Below are positions 7,974 to 17,963 of a DNA stretch of 57,629 bases, one piece after another. Source of the stretch: Cloacimonetes bacterium UBA6081 (GTDB lineage Bacteria > Cloacimonadota > Cloacimonadia > Cloacimonadales > Cloacimonadaceae). The stretch spans positions 1 through 57,629 of the forward strand of contig DIXL01000009.1 of the NCBI GenBank assembly GCA_002428685.1, read 5' to 3'. Every line of letters begins with the position of its first letter. The stretch's first letter is position 1. A program made the position numbers and the translations under genes. The notes under the pieces were generated by a model. It ran no database searches. It had not been told where the DNA came from and saw only the letters and a list, made by a program, of their open reading frames with translations.

Positions 7974-10148
7974 ATGGAAAGCAAATCCTTGAATAGTTAT
8001 ACAGTTATCCAAAACCTGCACCATTCCCGACGCTTTAGTTTGTATCATGCCAGGCACATCCAAAGTGATAAAGAAGTCTTTATTAAAACTCCGGAAGCTT
8101 TTCGTGCCAGGGATGCTGAGCTTGCCACAGTTTTGCTTAGTGAGGCTGAGGCACATTTACAGCTGAACCATCCAAACATCCGGGCCTGTTATGAAAGCCT
8201 GGAGGATAGTGGCAGTGCCTATTTAGTCGGCGAGTATATTGCAGGCAAATCGCTGATGGAATACTTGATGGCCAACCAGAGCAGCGTTCATTTGGATACA
8301 GTCCTGACCTGGCTGAGCGAGCTTCTTCAGGCAGTCAGCTATGCACACAGCAAGGGATTTGTCCATTTAAACCTGAATCCCTTCAATGTGATGGTGGATG
8401 CAGATTTGCACCTGAAAATCATAGGTTTTGGCAAGTCCAAAACTGCTTGTTTAAATGGTGAAGACAGCTTTTACACCTATCATCCCATGCTGTTTACTGC
8501 TCCGGAATTGTTTCAAGCCGGATTAGCTCTTCCCGCAGCAGATATCTTTTCCATTGCTGTGCTTGCCTATTTAATGCTTTGCGAGGTTGTGCCCTGGCGC
8601 ATAGATTTGTTGCTCAGCCCCGAAAAGCAAAAACAGCAAAGTTTGGGCAGAGCCGTAATCATGCCCGAAATCCTGAAAAAGGATGTTCCGGACTGGCTGT
8701 TTGCCGTGCTGTTACAGTGCCTGAAAATTGACCCACATCAGCGCTATACAAGTGCCGATGAATTGCTGCAAGTGATTCAGCAGCGGGGGAATGTGGTCTT
8801 GGAAAGTGCCCCAGAACCAGTTGTGCCAGGCATTGAGCCTATTGCTGAAGAGCCAGAAACCCAGCCAACAGAGCAACCTATCTTAGAAAGCTTTAATGAG
8901 ATAGCAATTGAAACCCAAACTGAGCCTATATCTGAGCCTATTATTACCTTTGAGCCAATTCCGGAAGAAGAACCCTTACTGGTGATGGAACCGGATGAAC
9001 CACAACTGCCCGAGCCTGATGAGGAGTTCGATTTTGCAGGTTTGATAGAGCCGGTTGCAGAAGAGCCTACTCCTATGCCCGGCTTGGATACTGTTCCACC
9101 GCTTGAATTACCCAAGCCAGAACTACCTGCTGTAGAATCACTTCCAGCTCCGGAGCCAGACCCTGTTCCTGTGGAAAGTATTCCTATACCGGACAAACCC
9201 AAACCAATTGTCAATGCCACCACCGGCTATGTAAACTGGCAAAACCGGCAGGAAGCGCAGACAGGTTCTTCCGGCCTGGCAAAAACCTTTAAGCTGTTAA
9301 TGTGGTTTTCTTTGGTGGTAATTCTGTTCATTTTGATTAAATATGTGGCCTTCGGGCAGCGTTATCGTTTTACCAAGGTAGCTGATAGTTTGCAGGTGGA
9401 AATTCCTCAAGCTGCACCAGAGGAGTCAAACCTGCCTATTGATATGGTTTCGGTTCCATCGGATACTTTGGTTATGGGCAGCATAGCCCCCGAAGCAGAT
9501 GATGATGAGTTTCCGCTTCTAACCATGAAAATCCCTGCTTTTTTAATAAGTAAAACCGAGGTTACGCAAAAGCAATGGCTGATGGTTTTTCCCGAAAATC
9601 CTTCCAAGAACATAGGATTAGACCTGCCTGTGGACAATATCAGCTTTTATGAGGCAATAGAATTTTGCAATGCAAAAAGCCTAAAAGACGGCCTTACACC
9701 ATGCTACGACTATTATGATACCGAGGTGGTGTGCAATTTTGACGCGGATGGATACCGTTTGCCTACCGAAGCAGAGTGGGAATTTGCAGCTAAATCGGCC
9801 AAACGCCATGATTTCTTTATCTATAGCGGAGGTAACATACCAGAGGATTTGGGCTGGTTTATAGACAATAGCAATGCCCAAAGCCATTCTGTGGGAAGCA
9901 AAAAACCAAATCAACTGGGCTTATTTGACCTGAGCGGAAATGTGTTTGAGTGGGTTTGGAATTGGTATGCGCCATACAGCTACCGCACCGATGATCCTTT
10001 CAAGGGACCGGTTAACGGCACAGACAAAGTTATCCGTGGGGGTTCGTGGTATTCTCCCGCCTCCAGTATGCGGGTAAGCAGCCGCGATTTTGCCAAACCC
10101 TTTAGCAAAAACAGTTACACCGGTTTCAGGGTAGTCCGGTCTTATTGA
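7974..10148 (+). CDS. membrane protein: N-terminal pseudokinase, C-terminal FGE-sulfatase-like domain
   Basis: This 724-residue protein starts at the ATG at 7974, 1 nt after hutI. Residues about 15-265 form a Ser/Thr kinase fold. The VAIK-like Lys38 and an APE motif (TAPEL) are present. However, HRDLKPEN is replaced by HLNLNPFN (catalytic Asp to Asn133) and DFG by GFG (151-153), so phosphotransfer is unlikely. A Pro/Glu-rich linker (about 280-420) follows, then one transmembrane helix (about 438-458), then a formylglycine-generating-enzyme-like domain (about 490-724). That domain has TEVTQKQW, YRLPTEAEWEFAA, GNVFEWVWNWY and RGGSW. The active-site Cys expected after RGGSW is absent (SMRVSSRD). 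Known relatives use such domains for binding. I infer a signalling or scaffold protein with the second domain outside the cytoplasm. Confidence 0.8.
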   Translation: MESKSLNSYTVIQNLHHSRRFSLYHARHIQSDKEVFIKTPEAFRARDAELATVLLSEAEAHLQLNHPNIRACYESLEDSGSAYLVGEYIAGKSLMEYLMANQSSVHLDTVLTWLSELLQAVSYAHSKGFVHLNLNPFNVMVDADLHLKIIGFGKSKTACLNGEDSFYTYHPMLFTAPELFQAGLALPAADIFSIAVLAYLMLCEVVPWRIDLLLSPEKQKQQSLGRAVIMPEILKKDVPDWLFAVLLQCLKIDPHQRYTSADELLQVIQQRGNVVLESAPEPVVPGIEPIAEEPETQPTEQPILESFNEIAIETQTEPISEPIITFEPIPEEEPLLVMEPDEPQLPEPDEEFDFAGLIEPVAEEPTPMPGLDTVPPLELPKPELPAVESLPAPEPDPVPVESIPIPDKPKPIVNATTGYVNWQNRQEAQTGSSGLAKTFKLLMWFSLVVILFILIKYVAFGQRYRFTKVADSLQVEIPQAAPEESNLPIDMVSVPSDTLVMGSIAPEADDDEFPLLTMKIPAFLISKTEVTQKQWLMVFPENPSKNIGLDLPVDNISFYEAIEFCNAKSLKDGLTPCYDYYDTEVVCNFDADGYRLPTEAEWEFAAKSAKRHDFFIYSGGNIPEDLGWFIDNSNAQSHSVGSKKPNQLGLFDLSGNVFEWVWNWYAPYSYRTDDPFKGPVNGTDKVIRGGSWYSPASSMRVSSRDFAKPFSKNSYTGFRVVRSY

Positions 10149-10215
10149 AGATTCTCTTGGGTCTTGTCAAATTCTATAATACCTAACAATATGTATAGTC
10201 AAGACATCGGTTACT

Positions 10216-10352
10216 GTCGTTCCCGCGGAGGCGGGAATCCAGCACTTGAAAATCCCGCAGGGATGACACAAAATGTTGAGGTAAATAGAGTGTTATCTGA
10301 CGCTCTTCCAGAGCTTTTTCATGGGCTGGATTCCCGCCTCCGCGGGAACGAC
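10216..10352. repeat. MITE/REP-like palindromic element, copy 2
   Basis: The core is 137 bp with long inverted arms (gtcgttcccgcggaggcg to its complement). The middle contains gatgacacaaaatgttgagg and ctcttccagagc. The left flank gacatcggttac also flanks copy 3, and the right flank catggcaggcttgacataac resembles copies 4, 5 and 7. The full element therefore extends about 30 bp beyond the core on each side. It lies between convergent genes. Confidence 0.8.
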
Positions 10353-10385
10353 ACTTCATGGCAGGCTTGACATAACATTGGCATT

Positions 10386-11078
10386 CTACTTCGAATTCTT
10401 TCCCAACTCCATCTCTTCTCCAATCGCCATAACTTTCCCTTCATAGCCCATGGTTTCAAGCTTATCCACAAAGTCCATTGGATTTACCCGAATCACCGGA
10501 AACGTATTATAGTGCATCGGGATGGATAGCATTGGCTTTATCAAGCCCACCGCATAAGCTGCATCCTCAATATCCATGGTATAATTCCCTCCAATGGGTA
10601 TCAAGAGGTAGTGAATTTTATTCAATTGACCGATCAATTGCATATCGCCAAACAACCCCGTATCGCCACAATGGTAAATGCTTGTCCCATTAATTGTTAG
10701 CACAATTCCTGCTGCAAGCCCTCCATAATTGCCATCCGGAGTTACCGAACCATGCAAAGCCTGCACCAGTTTCACCCGCCCAAATTCAAACTGAAAAGCT
10801 CCCCCTATCTGCATGGCATGAACCTTGTAACCCTTTTTAGAGATTATGTTTGCAAGCTCCGATACGCAGATAATAATGGTTTTTTGAGTATCTGCAATGC
10901 TTAAGGTATCTCCAAGATGGTCGCCATGAGCGTGCGTAACAATAATATACTCCGCTTTCAACTGCTTTGCCTTAATTGTTGCCAAAGGATTTTTATCCAG
11001 ATAGGGATCTATCAAAATGCGAATTCCCTGATCGGTTACCAGCCTAAAAGCCGAGTGTCCTAAGTATTGCATTATCAT
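10386..11078 (-). CDS. UPF0173-type metal-dependent hydrolase (metallo-beta-lactamase fold)
   Basis: This 230-residue protein starts at the ATG at 11078, 8 nt after aaaggag; an upstream in-frame start at 11120 lacks such a site. Motifs are MQYLGHSAF at the N-terminus, the metal site THAHGDHLGD, the further ligand HGS, and YHCGDTGLFGDM. A closing SIPMHYNTFP supplies the last His. This is the UlaG-like/UPF0173 branch of the fold, whose members hydrolyse small molecules; the substrate here is unknown. It reads convergently to the kinase-FGE gene and is downstream of the beta-helix gene on the same strand. Confidence 0.88.
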   Translation of the reverse strand: MIMQYLGHSAFRLVTDQGIRILIDPYLDKNPLATIKAKQLKAEYIIVTHAHGDHLGDTLSIADTQKTIIICVSELANIISKKGYKVHAMQIGGAFQFEFGRVKLVQALHGSVTPDGNYGGLAAGIVLTINGTSIYHCGDTGLFGDMQLIGQLNKIHYLLIPIGGNYTMDIEDAAYAVGLIKPMLSIPMHYNTFPVIRVNPMDFVDKLETMGYEGKVMAIGEEMELGKNSK

Positions 11079-11147
11079 CGTTCTGGCTCCTTTTATGCTT
11101 TTGGTAACTCTTTCTCCCAAGCAGTAATTTCGGTCAAGGCTAATGCT

Positions 11148-13306
11148 TTACTTTGCCAATATCATCTTACTAGCAAAGGTTTGATCAGCACAGCAGACAC
11201 GATAAAAATAGATCCCGCTGGAAACGGGTTGATTATTGTCATTGTTGCCATCCCACACAGCTTTATTGCCGCCGGAAGGTAGCTTGGCATTCAGAAGGCT
11301 ACGCACCTTCTGGCCTTTAAGGTTATAGATATCAAGCGTGGTTCTGCCGGAATGCGGAAGGCTGAATGCTATGGTGGTGCTGGGATTGAAGGGATTGGGG
11401 TAGTTGGTTGCATTGATAAAACCGGAAAGCTCTGGAGTAAAGGGATCATCGTTATCCACATAAGGAATCGAGCCAAACTCATAGCAGCCCATATCTATCC
11501 TGCCATCCCAAATACGAAAGTTGTGCGCCAGATCATAGGGTAACAGCTCCAACCCTGCAGTATCAGGGGTGCCGGTATTGATGCAAGGAGAAGCGGCAGA
11601 GAGGCTGTAGTATAGTGGATTATGGATATCATCTCCACCGGCAAAGAGAGGGTTTAGGTTTAGATTGTTATCTCCATAAACTATAGTATTACCCGGAGCT
11701 TGCTGAATACCATTGAAACCGCCCTTGATCAAGTTGTAGTCCAGAGTCAGTGTGGAAACTATCCCGCTATTATCCATCGGGTTTACCGCAATTTCATAGG
11801 GTCTGTCATTATAAAATAGGCAATTGGTTATGGTGGCATCCCCATTTACCATAAGGGCATGCCCATTACCGGTTTGCCCTGCAAATGTGCAGTTAACAAC
11901 TTTGATTATAGGATTGTTATAGCCAAGAAGTAGCATTGCTCTTTCATGGCAATTGATGTTTGAGAAAATGCAGTTTTGCATTGTATACTGTGGGACATAA
12001 TCAGGGTTGGATATTCCACCAATCGCAATTGCCTGAGATTCATCGTCAGTCATGGTAATATTCGAGAAGGTTGTATTTTCGATCATTAGGATTGTACCTG
12101 CAATCATCCAGATCAATGGAGGTGCCCATACTTCGCTGCTAAAATAAGTAGAAACAGCATTCCTAAAAATACAATTCCTGATAATCCCGGAGAAGTACCC
12201 AGGACTGTAGATAAATCCCAAAAGTGGAGTGCTAATGTCCTCAACAGTAACCCCATCCCAAAGACAGTCTCTATTATATGCTATATCAAGAACTGCTACT
12301 TCATTAGGACTTAAACCATGTAATCTCAGATTTTTCAGATTAAGTTCAGACTCATCAAACCCCCATATCCCGCAGCTATTATTGGAGTTCTGCGAAGTGA
12401 TGGAAAGCTCACTAAGGCTTACATTGTTTTGGTAAAAACTGGCAAAAACTTTTAAGGGATTGTATTGCACACTCGCAAAAGCAGGATCCATTTCACCAAC
12501 TATATGAGTTTCATCAATACCTGCCCCCTGCACATGCACCCAGCTTTTTAAGGAGATGGGAAATATCTGTTGATTGGCCGTGCGAGAATAGGTTCCGGGC
12601 AAGATATGCACGGTCTTTGTATTCAGGCTATCCGAGGCAATCCTGTAGATGGCTGTCTTGATTATTTTTAATGCACTTGTGGGGCTAAGGCCATCATTAT
12701 TATCATCCCCATTGGGAGAGACATAGAGATCACTATTTATCTCCTGATGATGCACTTCCACAGAACTGATATTGAGCTGGAACTCATTTCCCCACGCCCT
12801 GTAAGGTGCTGCATAGTAACTGGTGGGATTAGCAACGGTAAACTTCTGTAGGGGAATAGCCAGATCATTGTTAATGGAATGAGCCACAATATCCTGCCCT
12901 GCTCCGGCAGTGTTGTTGTATATAGAGCAGCGGTTTGACGGATCAAAAGTTACATTTACATATCCCATATAGCCATTGATGTACATGCCGCCTCCCATTA
13001 TGTAGGCGTAGTTATCAGATATATTCAAACCACTCAAGACAGATGTGCATTTATACACATTAATGCCTCCTCCATAAGCAGATGCATTCCCAAAAAGATC
13101 GCAATTTGTGATCATTGAAGAACTATTCTCACCCAATGAAATTCCGGATTTACAATTGGTAATGGAAAAACCTCTAATTCCAATGTTTTGAATATTCTGG
13201 TTTATTCTAATCCCAGAGGAGTTCAAACCTCCATCAATAATAGTAGATGTAGACTAGCCAGAAATATGCTGTTTACTACGACAAGTATCCATTTATACAT
13301 TGGCAT
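11148..13306 (-). pseudogene. secreted parallel beta-helix protein, signal peptide out of frame with the body
   Basis: An ATG at 13306, after aaggag, opens a signal-peptide-like sequence (MPMYKWILVVVNSIFLASLH) that stops at 13228-13226. The long frame for the mature protein (from about 13253 to 11148, roughly 700 residues) is in another register. It starts abruptly with STSTIIDGG, a typical mid-domain beta-helix turn. In related proteins about 50-70 residues lie between the signal peptide and this STIIDGG turn, so an out-of-frame deletion is likely. The body has right-handed beta-helix repeats. The C-terminus (NYPNPFNPSTT, YNLKGQKV, SSGIYFYRV) is the FlgD-like sorting module. A shorter product from the TTG at 13226 would lack a secretion signal. 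Confidence 0.65.
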
Positions 13307-13321
13307 CTTTACTCCTTAATT

Positions 13322-13344
13322 GGGGGAGGGTAACTCCCTCCCCC
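13322..13344. repeat. perfect 9-bp hairpin just upstream of a secreted-protein gene
   Basis: GGGGGAGGG (13322-13330), loop taact, CCCTCCCCC (13336-13344). On the minus strand it ends about 16 nt before the ATG at 13306, next to the ribosome binding site. No T-tract follows in that direction. Comparable hairpins precede the starts at 38711, 43683 and 46400. Confidence 0.5.
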
Positions 13345-13544
13345 TTTGAGATTATTATCGCCTATTTTAACAGGAGTTTAAGTTAATTGAAAACAAATGA
13401 CTTATGTTTAATACTAAAGAAAATAGGGAAGCTGAAAACCATATAGTTATCCTGTTACTATTGGTTGAGGCAACCCAAATTTGAAGTTCAGCTTTGGCCT
13501 CTGGTTTCGGTAACAAATTCCTGCATTAGTATTACTCATACGCT

Positions 13545-13675
13545 GTCGTTCCCGCGGAGGCGGGAATCCAGCCCAGTTTGACAATAACTATATATAAGTG
13601 TTTATATAGCAATAAAATCTATGCCATCCCTTCGGGATTCTGACAGTGCTGGATTCCCGCCTCCGCGGGAACGAC
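13545..13675. repeat. MITE/REP-like palindromic element, copy 3 (distinct middle)
   Basis: It has the same arms as the other copies but a different AT-rich middle (caataactatatataagtg). The right flank gtaaccgatgtcctgatt is the inverse of the left flank of copy 2. It lies in the 13345-13767 spacer, which contains no gene. Confidence 0.8.
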
Positions 13676-13767
13676 AGTATTGTAACCGATGTCCTGATTA
13701 TGCATATTCGGCGATAAATGTAATCTGACCTAAAGTTCGAGTTTATTCACCGGATTGTGCTCGGGAT

Positions 13768-15159
13768 TTACAGATTCTCGATATTCTTCAAGGGTTTTGC
13801 CGCTGTAGCTGCGCTTATTCCTTCCATAGTGGCATAACCAAGGATTGGGGTTCCGACAGGTTTGCCCTCGGCATCTTCTTTATAAAACTCCAGAGGTATG
13901 CGGACAGGTTGCCCGTGTTTTTCTGAGACAAATTTACCTTCGTTATCAAGGGCAAACAACGCAGCATAGAACCAGCCCATACCAATGGCAGCTGTGCCGT
14001 GTTCATCGTTCACGTTTTTGCGTTTCGAGCCAATTGCCAGGCGCATGGCATGCGACACATTGGGCGAAATTATACTGGAAGTTACGCTGCCGAGGCGTTT
14101 TCCGTCTTTATACATGGCACGGTGGCTGACAATACCTTCGGAGACTACAATGGATAGCTGTTTGGTAGCACCATTTGCCATCTCGGTTGCCAGAGCGTTT
14201 TTACCCACAAAATCCGGCTTATTCATATCCACAGCGGCATCAAACAGTGGTGCATGAATCGGCGTATGCTGCGGGTCATATTCCTGTCCCATCAGCGGTA
14301 AACCATAGGCACCCGCGGAGATACGGTTTTCATCACGACCACCCAAGCCTACTAACAAACCCCCAAATTCCAGGGCTTTGCTGATGATGGCTTTGCAATC
14401 TTCCACAGCCGTGGCTACGGGAATATATAGCTCCCAGCCCCAACGGTTGGTGTAGCCGGTGCGGCTGATGAGGTATTTGTGTCCTGCCTTTTCAAACTCG
14501 TTAAAGCAGAAGTAATTCATGTTCTTATCTGGATTAGATCGGTTCTTAAGCACTTCTGCACCATACAGTTCCTTGATCAGCTTGAAGGATAGGGGGCCTT
14601 GGATGTCTATCTTTACCAATTGATCTGAAATATCCTGCGCCAAGACTTCCTCGGAGGGGAGTTTATTGGCCATAATGCGATCGATGTCGGCAATAAGCTC
14701 CTGCTTAACTCCATCTATTTCAACCATATCGGTGATGTCGTGCCCAGCATTGATCACGATAATGAATTCGGCTTCGGCCAGTTTCATCAGAATCATATCG
14801 TCCTGCACTCCGCCTTTGGCATTGAGCAACAAAGTGTATTTGCACTGTCCAACCTTCATATCGCTGAAGTTGCCCGCCAGAGAGCGGTTTAAAAGTGCCA
14901 CCACATCTGCACCCCAGAAGCGGAGTTGCGCCATGTGATCGATGTTATAGATGGCTACCTTATTGATGGCTGTGGCCTCTTCCAACACGGAAGTAAGGTA
15001 GTTTACCGCCATGGCATACTGGCCAAAGTTGTTGCGTTTAACGCTTTGCAGGGGAAGGTTTTTGGTTTTTGCCAAAAGGGGCAGGTACCAGGTTTCTTCC
15101 AGATCGGTAATATAGGTTTTTCGCTGTTCAGCGGGAAATTTGAAACCGAGGGTGCTCAT
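13768..15159 (-). CDS. GcvT-family aminomethyltransferase-like protein, extended
   Basis: At 463 residues it is about 100 longer than classical GcvT (T-protein of the glycine cleavage system). It shows the family fold: YNIDHMAQLRFWGADVVALL, LNAKGGVQDDMILMKL, a SRTGYTNRWGWELY-type stretch matching the GcvT TGYTGE segment, and a C-terminal barrel with VGKNAL. GcvT moves a methylene group to tetrahydrofolate. The extra length and the TGYTNRWGWE variant suggest a different methyl or aminomethyl donor, so I call only the family. The ATG follows aaaggagaatcctt. It is the last gene of the minus-strand run; no gcvH or gcvP lies in the window. Confidence 0.8.
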   Translation of the reverse strand: MSTLGFKFPAEQRKTYITDLEETWYLPLLAKTKNLPLQSVKRNNFGQYAMAVNYLTSVLEEATAINKVAIYNIDHMAQLRFWGADVVALLNRSLAGNFSDMKVGQCKYTLLLNAKGGVQDDMILMKLAEAEFIIVINAGHDITDMVEIDGVKQELIADIDRIMANKLPSEEVLAQDISDQLVKIDIQGPLSFKLIKELYGAEVLKNRSNPDKNMNYFCFNEFEKAGHKYLISRTGYTNRWGWELYIPVATAVEDCKAIISKALEFGGLLVGLGGRDENRISAGAYGLPLMGQEYDPQHTPIHAPLFDAAVDMNKPDFVGKNALATEMANGATKQLSIVVSEGIVSHRAMYKDGKRLGSVTSSIISPNVSHAMRLAIGSKRKNVNDEHGTAAIGMGWFYAALFALDNEGKFVSEKHGQPVRIPLEFYKEDAEGKPVGTPILGYATMEGISAATAAKPLKNIENL

Positions 15160-15244
15160 AAGGATTCTCCTTTAAAAATTATCATTTTAGGCATGAAATA
15201 TGATATTTGAGTTTTTGTCCAGAACAATCTTGGCTGATGCTGGT

Positions 15245-16819
15245 TTAGAGCATGTTGTGAACAATCTGACCGGAGATCATGGTAAGGTGGCTGAAGGCAT
15301 TCAGCCAGAATTCATCCGGCTGAGAACGGAAGTCGTCCAAAACAATAATATCAGCAAGTTTGCCGCACTCCAATGAGCCACGCCGATGTTCCGAGCGGGA
15401 TATTTGCGCAGCATTATAGCCATAAGCATTAATGGCTTGAAGAGGACTGATAACCTGATCGGGACGGAACTGAGGCTGTTGGGGATCAAGCTGTGGTCTG
15501 CGCTGAATAGCACTGTAAATACCCAGGCAGGGATTGATGCTCTCGATGGGTGCATCTGAACCAAAACATAGCGGAATACCGCTATTCTGCATGCTGCCAA
15601 AGCTATAAACTTCATTCTGGATATCATTCCAATACTGCTCAATCATCGGCACATCATTAGCCAGATGCACAGGCTGAACTGCCGCAAACATGCCGGAAGC
15701 CTTTAGCAGGGGGATATCCTCGTTGCGGATGGATTGCACATGTTCAAGGCGGTGCAGCAAGTCTTTGGTGGGGAAAAGCTTCTTTAGACTTAGGACTGCT
15801 TCAATTGCCTGACGCACACTGCGGTCGCCGATGGCGTGGATGGTTGCGCCAATGTTATGCTCTGCTGCACGGGTAAGATATTGCAGCATGGCAGAGTCCT
15901 CTATACGCAGGATTCCGGTCGAGCCGGATGGATAGGGAGAAAACATGGCAGCAGTCTGTGAACCTAAGCTGCCATCGCCAAACAGCTTCAAACCTCCGGG
16001 TTTGAACCATTCGTCACCCTTGTAACTGCTTATCCCTTCGCTAATTGCCTTGTCAAAATCTTCCAGCATAAAGTGCCAACAAAGGCGGAACCGCGATCCC
16101 TGGCTTTGGGCGATAAGCATCAGGTCTCTGCTGGCACAGCTTTCCAGGCTATGAAAGCCCGTTAAACCAAGCTTGTAGAGCCCCTGCACGCTGTCTGTTA
16201 TGGCTTTGATAATCTGCTGGGACGAGGGCTGGACTATGTAGCTATCCATCATATCGGAAGCCGTTTCGGACAAGATTCCATTGGGTGTACCATCGGGAAA
16301 GCGCTCAATTCTTCCACCCTGGGGGTCTGGAGTATCTTGGTTGATCCCTGCAAGGGAAAGTGCCAGAGAATTGCACCATCTGCTATGGTAGTCCTTGCTT
16401 TTTAGAGCCACCGGAATGTCCGGGAAAAGCTTATCCAGAAAATGGCGGTTAAGCTCTGCGGGGTTGCTTAGCCGGTTTTTATCCCATCCGTCGCCCAGAA
16501 TCCACTTTGCAGGCCAGTTAAGCTGCTTGCGGTAATTGCTAAGGCCAGCGGAAATAGAATCCATAGAGTAACAGGAAGCAAGATTTACCATCAAAGAACC
16601 CTTGGCATATTCCACAAAGTGGGTATGAGTATCGGTGAATGATGGCAGCAACAGCTTACCCTTCAGGTCAATTGTCTCGGGATGGGCTGTCGCAGCCAAG
16701 CGGCATTCCGGCAGGGTGCCAATGAATTTTATTATGTCGTTTTCCGTTAGCAGGCTGGCAGAAACAAAGCTCTGCTTTGCGTGGTTATAAATGTGGCCGT
16801 TGGTAAAGATATAGTTCAT
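15245..16819 (-). CDS. YtcJ-like amidohydrolase
   Basis: This 524-residue protein has the amidohydrolase_3/YtcJ layout. LPSFTDTHTHFVEY supplies the metal HxH after a short N-terminal beta sandwich. The barrel carries SKDYHSRWCNSLAL, LKLFGDGSLGSQTAAM, IHAIGDRSV and HRLEHVQSI. The end has FGSDAPIESINP and a final GSLECGKLADIIVLD. Relatives hydrolyse varied amides or carbamates; the substrate is not predictable. The start at 16819 is the ATG after ggagactacaacc. It lies 25 nt downstream of the aminotransferase gene and probably shares its transcript. Confidence 0.85.
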   Translation of the reverse strand: MNYIFTNGHIYNHAKQSFVSASLLTENDIIKFIGTLPECRLAATAHPETIDLKGKLLLPSFTDTHTHFVEYAKGSLMVNLASCYSMDSISAGLSNYRKQLNWPAKWILGDGWDKNRLSNPAELNRHFLDKLFPDIPVALKSKDYHSRWCNSLALSLAGINQDTPDPQGGRIERFPDGTPNGILSETASDMMDSYIVQPSSQQIIKAITDSVQGLYKLGLTGFHSLESCASRDLMLIAQSQGSRFRLCWHFMLEDFDKAISEGISSYKGDEWFKPGGLKLFGDGSLGSQTAAMFSPYPSGSTGILRIEDSAMLQYLTRAAEHNIGATIHAIGDRSVRQAIEAVLSLKKLFPTKDLLHRLEHVQSIRNEDIPLLKASGMFAAVQPVHLANDVPMIEQYWNDIQNEVYSFGSMQNSGIPLCFGSDAPIESINPCLGIYSAIQRRPQLDPQQPQFRPDQVISPLQAINAYGYNAAQISRSEHRRGSLECGKLADIIVLDDFRSQPDEFWLNAFSHLTMISGQIVHNML

Positions 16820-16844
16820 GGTTGTAGTCTCCCGGGGTTATGCC

Positions 16845-17963
16845 TTAGTAAAACAACTCAAGAGCTTGCTGCAACTGCGTAGGGTCTATGCCATAATTTA
16901 GCCTTATCCAGCCCTTGGTGCTATCTCCAAATGCCCTTCCGGGAACTGTGATAACTCCCTTTGTGGCAAGGGCAGCTGCATAGAGTAGGTCGTCCTCCAC
17001 CTGCAAAAGCAGATAGGGCGATGCATTGGGTGCATGGATGGCCAGCACATCATTGGGCTTTTGAGCATAAAAGCGTTGTAAAATGGAGTTTCGGTTTAAT
17101 GCCAAGCTTTGCCTGATCCCTTCTGCCAGCAGCATTCCAGCCTCAGAAAGAGCATAAACTGCCAAAAATTGAGACAGCCAATGACTGCACGTGGAAACAT
17201 ATTGACGCGCCTTTACAAATGAGGCAGTTATAGCCTCCGGAGCAAGCACCCAACCAAGCCGCCAGCCGCTGAGGGCATGACTTTTGGACAAGCCTCCAAT
17301 ACGGATAAGACGATCAACTTTGCCCTGAAGGCTAACGGAAGCTTCCTTAAAATAAAGCCGTGCATAAATTTCATCCACAATTACGATAACTCCATAGCGG
17401 TTACACAGTTCGGCAAATCGAGAAGCAGATAGCTGATCGAAACAGAATCCGCTGGGATTGGAGGGAGCACTTAGGACTATGGCTTTTACACCCTGCTTAA
17501 AAGCAGCTTCCCACAAGTCCCAAGCTATTTCCTTAAAACAGTGGACAAAAGGTAAACGCACAATTTTGGCTTGACAAATCCTGGCTATGGAAGTGTATGA
17601 AGTGTAATCCGGATCGGGGATTGCAACTGTATCATTGGGATTAATTAGTGACATTAGGGTAATAAACAAAGCTTCCTCTGCCCCATTGGTTATCAGCACT
17701 TCCTGAGGTTTGGCATTGTGCCTATCTGCTACTGCCTGCCTTAATTCCGGAATGCCGGCATTGGGAGTATATGCAGGATTACCGCTGTTCAACAGCTCGA
17801 TTGCTTTATCTTTCAATGCTTGGGGCATGGGAAAGCCAAGCTCTCCCAAAGCCAGATTGATTGCCCCTGGAGGAGCAGAATTCATAACCTGACGAATCAG
17901 AGATAGTTGTATGTCCTGAAGCCGAAGTGATTCAGTCCAGGATGCTGCGGAGGTCTTGTTCAA
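16845..17963 (-). CDS. class I/II PLP-dependent aminotransferase, possibly for lysine/DAP synthesis
   Basis: This protein of about 372 residues carries class I aminotransferase motifs: INLALGELGFPMP, TNGAEEALF, DPDYTSY, SAPSNPSG, VDEIYARLYF and the PLP lysine in GGLSKSHALSGWRLGW, ending with WIRLNYG. The frame starts with TTG at 17963, overlapping the end of dapD by 32 nt. An ATG at 17885 would remove the conserved QLSLIRQV region and is less likely. The tight overlap with dapD suggests it may act as N-succinyl-diaminopimelate aminotransferase (DapC role). This is inference from context, and a broad-specificity transaminase is equally possible. Confidence 0.82.
   Translation of the reverse strand: MNKTSAASWTESLRLQDIQLSLIRQVMNSAPPGAINLALGELGFPMPQALKDKAIELLNSGNPAYTPNAGIPELRQAVADRHNAKPQEVLITNGAEEALFITLMSLINPNDTVAIPDPDYTSYTSIARICQAKIVRLPFVHCFKEIAWDLWEAAFKQGVKAIVLSAPSNPSGFCFDQLSASRFAELCNRYGVIVIVDEIYARLYFKEASVSLQGKVDRLIRIGGLSKSHALSGWRLGWVLAPEAITASFVKARQYVSTCSHWLSQFLAVYALSEAGMLLAEGIRQSLALNRNSILQRFYAQKPNDVLAIHAPNASPYLLLQVEDDLLYAAALATKGVITVPGRAFGDSTKGWIRLNYGIDPTQLQQALELFY

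Noticed and set aside
8777..9223. 148-aa minus-strand ORF rich in Ser and Gly
   Set aside because: It is the antisense of the Pro/Glu-rich linker of the pseudokinase-FGE gene, and its low-complexity composition follows from that.
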